Below, in pieces: positions 60,277 through 64,000 of a DNA stretch of 64,000 nucleotides. The stretch covers positions 62,001 to 126,000 of the forward strand of contig CAVYJK010000021.1 of the NCBI GenBank assembly GCA_963768765.1. The letters run 5' to 3'. Source of the stretch: DASWLF01 sp963768765 (lineage in GTDB: Bacteria; Desulfobacterota; Desulfobaccia; Desulfobaccales; 0-14-0-80-60-11). Below the pieces are notes generated by a model. The model was not told where the DNA came from, made no database searches, and was given only the letters and a program-made list of their open reading frames with translations. Every line of letters starts with the position of its first letter. Within the stretch, counting starts at the first letter, position 1. A program made the position numbers and the translations under genes.

Positions 60277-62103
60277 CAGCCTGTTTGCGGCAGCCTTACC
60301 GTGAAGGTGCTGCCCTCGCCGGAGGCGCTGTCCACCGTGATGGTGCCGTGGTGGTCGGTGATGATCTTGTGGATCACCGCCAGCCCCAACCCGGTGCCTT
60401 TATCCTTGGTGGTGAAGAAGGGGTGGAAGATCTTGTCCATTACTTCGGCGGGCATACCTTTGCCGGTATCCTGCACGGAAAACCACACCTGTTCGTCCCG
60501 GGAGCCGCTGGACACCACAATGCGCCCGTTTTCTTCCGTGGCCTCCAGGGCGTTCTTGATGAGGTTCACCAGGACCTGCTCCAGCTGGTTGGGATCGGCT
60601 TCTATCTTGGGAAGCCGGGGGTCCAGCCGCTGTTCAATTTCTATTCTCTTTTCCCGGGCGGCTTCGATCATCAGGACTTGAACGTCCTGGATTACCTGGT
60701 TCAGGTCGATCCGGTGCTTGCAAGGCTGGACCGGGCGCAGAAAATCCCGCAGTTCCCCCAGAAAACTCTCCAGCCGCTTCACTTCCCGCTGGATTATCTG
60801 GAGCTTTTCCTGGGCCGCGGGGTCTTCGGCCAGACGCCGCTCCACCTGGTTGGCCAGGCCGCCGATAACCATCAAGGGGATTCTTGATTTCATGGCTGAC
60901 GTAGGCCGCGGCCTCACCCACCGCGGCAAAGCGCTCGGAATGCACCAGGCGCTCCTGGGACTCCACCAACTCCCTGGTCTTGGACTCCACCTGGCGGGTC
61001 AGGGTCTTGTTCCAGAACAAAGCGGCGCCGATGAGCCCGCCGCTGGCGCCCAGCACCACCAGGAAGAAGAGCCCCACCAGAAACAACTCCTGGTGCAGCA
61101 CTTCCGTGACGCTGGCCGGCCACCTCCGCCACCGGAGCTACCACGCACACCCCCCAGAGATTGTGGGTCGGGTCTTCCACGTCGGTGACGCCGGTGATCA
61201 ACCCCTTATTAAACTGGATGGGGGTGTAGGCCGCCAATTTGCGGCATCTGCCCCAGCTTCTGGCGGTGCCAGCCGGAGTCGTACTTCCGTGACCCTTCCT
61301 GACCGGCCAGGAGGTGGTCTGGAGTTCCCGCAGACCCCCGGAAGACTAATATTGGGGTTGCGGGCGATGCGGATTTGCATGGCTTCATGGCCCACAAAGT
61401 CCTTTTCATAGTGGGCCAGACATGATCTCGTTCTGGTCGATGATCCAGGCATAACCGGTTTGCCCGGAGCGTACGTCCCAGCCGTAACTTTTTCGCAGAT
61501 AAAAAAGGGATCAATGAGAAATTCCAGGACCCCGGCGAACTGGGGCGTCGTCCCCCAGTAGAGGGGAGTCATGAAACCGCATCACTCTCCGGCCCTTCCA
61601 GGGGGCCTCGGGGTAATCGAAGGTCTTGCTCAGAAACAAGCGGCCGCGGTGCTGGGGGTCCCGGGCCCACTTCAAGATACTCGGCGGGCAGTACCAGGGT
61701 ACCGGCCTTAATGGGCGTGGGGGAGGTGCTGAAAACCTGCACCCCGACGCCGGCGGCACTGTAGCGGGTAATCTCCAGGAGCCCAAAGCGCTTGTGCCTG
61801 GCAAACCTTTCGGCCAGAGAGGCATCTAAGGTCCGCTGCTCCTGGAGGGGTAGTCTGGAACAACCCCGCATACCCCAGGAGGGCGTTCTCCAGAAAGTCG
61901 AAGTAGGACTCCACGTTGTCGGCGATTTTCCGGGCCAGCATCAACTGTTGCTGGTTGAACTGGTCCTTGAGGATGGTTTCGACTTTCTGGTTGAGCTTTT
62001 GCCAGAAGGAATAGAAGAGAACGGAGAAGACCAGGGCGCCGGCCACGATAGCGATGATGATGAGCGGCAGCGACACGGCTCCCCGGGACCGGCTGGACTT
62101 CAT
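60276..62103 (-). pseudogene. Cache-domain sensor histidine kinase broken by at least six frameshifts
   Basis: The intact parts can be read by switching frames: ATG 62103, membrane helix (LPLIIIAIVAGALVFSVLF), extracytoplasmic sensor (QQQLMLARKIADNVESYFDF, HKRFGLLEITRYSAAG, LEFLIDPFFICEKVTAG, KDFVGHEAMQIRIARNP, GVTDVEDPTHNLWGV), second helix (LFLVGLFFLVVLGASGGLIG), HisKA (YVSHEIKNPL) and HATPase (DTGKGMP, GTGLGLAVIH). Breaks are dense between 60.87 and 61.83 kb. The total corrected length would be about 609 residues. Given its place at the head of the intact NtrY/NtrX operon it is either a decaying duplicate sensor or a badly sequenced stretch. Confidence 0.75.
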
Positions 62104-62214
62104 CGCAATTGAACCCCTCCAATCAGGAAATTTATCATCCTTTCCGGGGCTTGGCAAGTTAAAGGCGAGTTAATCGGCGGGGCGGCTCGGGCCGGCCAGG
62201 AATAACGGTTGGCC

Positions 62215-63021
62215 TCAGGTTTTGGCGCGTTTCTCTCTTTTGCAGGCTTCCCAGATGGCGTCCATCTCTTCCAGGGTGGCGGTCTCCGGGGTCTTGCCTT
62301 CCTTGGCCAGGGTGCGTTCCACCACGTGGAAGCGCTTGATAAACTTGTAAATCGTGCGGCGCAGGGCCCCCTCGGAATCGATGTTCAGGAAGCGGGCCAC
62401 GTTGACCAGGGCAAAGAGGAGGTCGCCCAGTTCCTCTTCCCAGGCCGGGTTGGCTTCCGTCTCCAGGGCGACGCGAAACTCCTGCCATTCCTCCTCCACC
62501 TTCTTAAGGGCCCCGTGCACGTGGGGCCAGTCAAAACCCAGGTTCGCCGCCGCCTCCCCCAGGCGCTGGGCCTGCACCAGGGCGGGCAGGGCCGGCGAGA
62601 CCCGGCCCAGGGACCCGGCAGGGGACCCCTTGCCTTCCCGGGCCTTGGCCTCCTGCCAGATGCGGGAAAGTTCCTCCTGGCTCTCGGCCGGTTGCCCGGC
62701 AAAGACGTGGGGGTGGCGGTGGATCATTTTGGCCGCGATGCCGGCCACCACTTCGGCAAAAGAAAAACAGCCCCGCTCCTGGTAGAGATCGCTCAGGAAC
62801 ACCAGGTGCAGCAGCAGGTCCCCCAGTTCCTCCTTGATCTTCCTGGGGTCGCCCAGGTCCAGGGCCTCGATCAACTCGTAGGCTTCTTCCAGGACATAAG
62901 TCTTCAAAGTCTCAGGGGTCTGCTTGGCATCCCACGGACACCCGCCCGGGCGGCGCAAGCGGTGGACGATGGCCAGAAACTCGTTCAGCAAAGCGCCGGG
63001 GTCGCGGCGGTGGTCGGTCAT
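62215..63021 (-). CDS. mazG: Nucleoside triphosphate pyrophosphohydrolase MazG
   Basis: 268 residues with the double-MazG layout. The metal motif EEAYELIEAL...KEELGDLLLHLVF (EExxE and ExxxD) is near residue 50, and a second copy has NPAWEEELGDLLFALVNVARF near residue 210. GGCPWDAKQTPETLK at the N-terminus is the usual family start. The enzyme hydrolyses NTPs to NMP and PPi, clearing abnormal nucleotides. Upstream is cvpA on the same strand. Confidence 0.93.
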   Translation of the reverse strand: MTDHRRDPGALLNEFLAIVHRLRRPGGCPWDAKQTPETLKTYVLEEAYELIEALDLGDPRKIKEELGDLLLHLVFLSDLYQERGCFSFAEVVAGIAAKMIHRHPHVFAGQPAESQEELSRIWQEAKAREGKGSPAGSLGRVSPALPALVQAQRLGEAAANLGFDWPHVHGALKKVEEEWQEFRVALETEANPAWEEELGDLLFALVNVARFLNIDSEGALRRTIYKFIKRFHVVERTLAKEGKTPETATLEEMDAIWEACKREKRAKT

Positions 63022-63082
63022 AGATCTGAACTCCTGAGTATAAGCCGGCGACTCAAGGGGCGCGGCAAAATTGTCCTGGCGC

Positions 63083-63688
63083 CTAGGCGGCCCCGTCCCT
63101 GGAGGGCTGGGGGGGCCGGCTACCGTCCGGGGCCTCTGACTCCCCCGGCCAGAACCACTGGGTTTTATGTTTCTCCTCCCCTTTGCGCCACTGCCTGAGG
63201 TAATCGTTGAGACGCTGCTTGAAATCCGGGGGCAGCATTTCCAGAGACTGGCGAGAGAACTGGGTAAGGATGGGGGCGGTGTGGGATTCCTTAAGCAGGC
63301 GGGAGTCCCGGGGCAGGAAGATTCCCAGGAACATCAAGCCGAAGCCCAGCAAGAGGGCGCCCTTGGCCAGGGCGAAGGTCCCGCCCAGCAGGCGGTCGAA
63401 GAAATCCAGGTAGAGGTGATACAGCAGGCGCTGCAGAAAGTGGGCCACCAACCTGGTGAGCCAGTAAACGGCCACCAGTACCACCGCAAAGGCAATCCAG
63501 CGGGCGTGCATCGGATCGTTGATCCAGCGCTCCACCAGGACCGCCAGCCGCAGGTAGGTGTGGGCCGCGACCACCACTCCCCCCACCAGCCCCACCAGGA
63601 CGGCCAGTTCCTGAAACAGGCCCCGGTAATAGCCCCTGAGGGTGATCAACCCCAGGAGGACCAGGATTCCCAGGTCTAATAAATTCAT
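63083..63688 (-). CDS. cvpA: CvpA-family membrane protein
   Basis: 201 residues from ATG 63688, preceded by GGGGACGGGGC. It has four hydrophobic segments, for example DLGILVLLGLITLRGYYRG and IAFAVVLVAVYWLTRLVAHFL, and FFDRLLGGTFALAKGALL, as in CvpA/colicin V production-type proteins. The C-terminal 60 residues are charged and probably cytoplasmic. An in-frame ATG 54 bp upstream gives a longer, less likely start. General role: envelope maintenance; details unknown. Confidence 0.82.
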   Translation of the reverse strand: MNLLDLGILVLLGLITLRGYYRGLFQELAVLVGLVGGVVVAAHTYLRLAVLVERWINDPMHARWIAFAVVLVAVYWLTRLVAHFLQRLLYHLYLDFFDRLLGGTFALAKGALLLGFGLMFLGIFLPRDSRLLKESHTAPILTQFSRQSLEMLPPDFKQRLNDYLRQWRKGEEKHKTQWFWPGESEAPDGSRPPQPSRDGAA

Positions 63689-63875
63689 GTGCCCCGCCGT
63701 CCCCTCTGCTCCCAAAACTAGGCCTATCAAAAAAAGGGACAACCGTCAACCCCGGAGACGGAGAGGCCGGCCGCCGCCTTTGATCCGTCGGCGGCGAAAT
63801 GGCATCCCGGCAACAATTAAAGATTAACTAGGGCAAATGAGCCGCGGCACGGTTAGCCGGGGGGCGGCGGCTCCA

Positions 63876-64000
63876 TCAGGCAGGAAGGCGACTCTCCTTG
63901 GCTTCCGCCGCCAGCCGGGCCTCAAGAACCGGCCAGTCTGCCCTCTCCAGACTGTACTTGCTGCAGATGGCCGCGTGGCGACCGGCGGTGTTGCCGAAGT
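63876..64000 (-). CDS. C-terminal end of an unidentified protein (5' part outside window)
   Basis: 41 codons open to the window edge, reading GNTAGRHAAICSKYSLERAD, then WPVLEARLAAEAKESRLPA and a TGA at 63878-63876. Not recognised. The 187-bp space to cvpA holds no other feature. Confidence 0.6.
   Translation of the reverse strand, partial: FGNTAGRHAAICSKYSLERADWPVLEARLAAEAKESRLPA

Noticed and set aside
1..64000. CRISPR array or cas genes
   Set aside because: No series of regularly spaced identical repeats and no Cas protein was seen. The recurring palindromes are scattered, differ in spacing and have no spacer-like units.

Overview
The window looks like a GC-rich chromosomal segment from a strictly anaerobic, sulfur-reducing bacterium of the Desulfobacterota (Desulfobacca/Syntrophobacteria-like). 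The basis is gene content: a true DsrC with both C-terminal cysteines, two Ni-Fe CO dehydrogenases (CooS), formate-tetrahydrofolate ligase, MetV/MetF, NfnAB and HdrBC. The lineage is an inference from these genes and from the housekeeping set; no marker search was possible.

Layout. 0-3 kb: end of ileS, then lspA-lgt-cdsA. 3-10.3 kb: a TolC-like channel, a sugar-nucleotide epimerase, and a four-gene ABC/GldG/DUF4340 operon. 10.3-10.75 kb: a MITE-like insertion before surE. 11.8-16.1 kb: hdrC-hdrB facing a haem-type hybrid histidine kinase. 16.3-20.8 kb: trxA-trxB-bamD and ftsH on the minus strand. 21-22.4 kb: a SIMPL-domain protein, a NifU-type scaffold and tRNA-Ala. 22.5-26.5 kb: an accessory patch downstream of the tRNA (vapBC, a nucleotidyltransferase remnant, an AT-rich metallophosphoesterase, an amidohydrolase lipoprotein). 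26.5-31 kb: an HTH/FrhB-type flavoprotein, a YkgJ-type protein and dinB. 31-37.5 kb: a carbon/electron module (nfnAB and fhs leftward, metV-metF rightward). 37.6-39.1 kb: a RAYT transposase with its REP palindromes and small AT-rich ORFs. 39.2-50.9 kb: cooS1, addB-addA, a SUMF1-type protein and cooS2. 51-56.3 kb: radC, glcD-like, dsrC and a B12/radical-SAM protein. 56.6-63.7 kb (minus): an NtrY/NtrX-like two-component operon with a further broken kinase, mazG and cvpA.

How the genes fit together. Fhs and MetVF form part of the methyl branch of the Wood-Ljungdahl pathway. The CODHs handle CO/CO2. NfnAB balances NADH, NADPH and ferredoxin, and HdrBC and DsrC belong to thiol/disulfide and sulfite-reduction electron flow. 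No acetyl-CoA synthase, cooC, cooF or hdrA is visible here.

Two things cut across the whole window. First, at least nine genes carry single-base frameshifts, nearly all in or beside runs of 2-4 identical bases; this suggests uncorrected indels in the assembly more than true gene decay. Second, palindromic repeats are abundant. They include a bipartite hairpin element found directly 3' of five unrelated genes, always in the orientation of the upstream gene.
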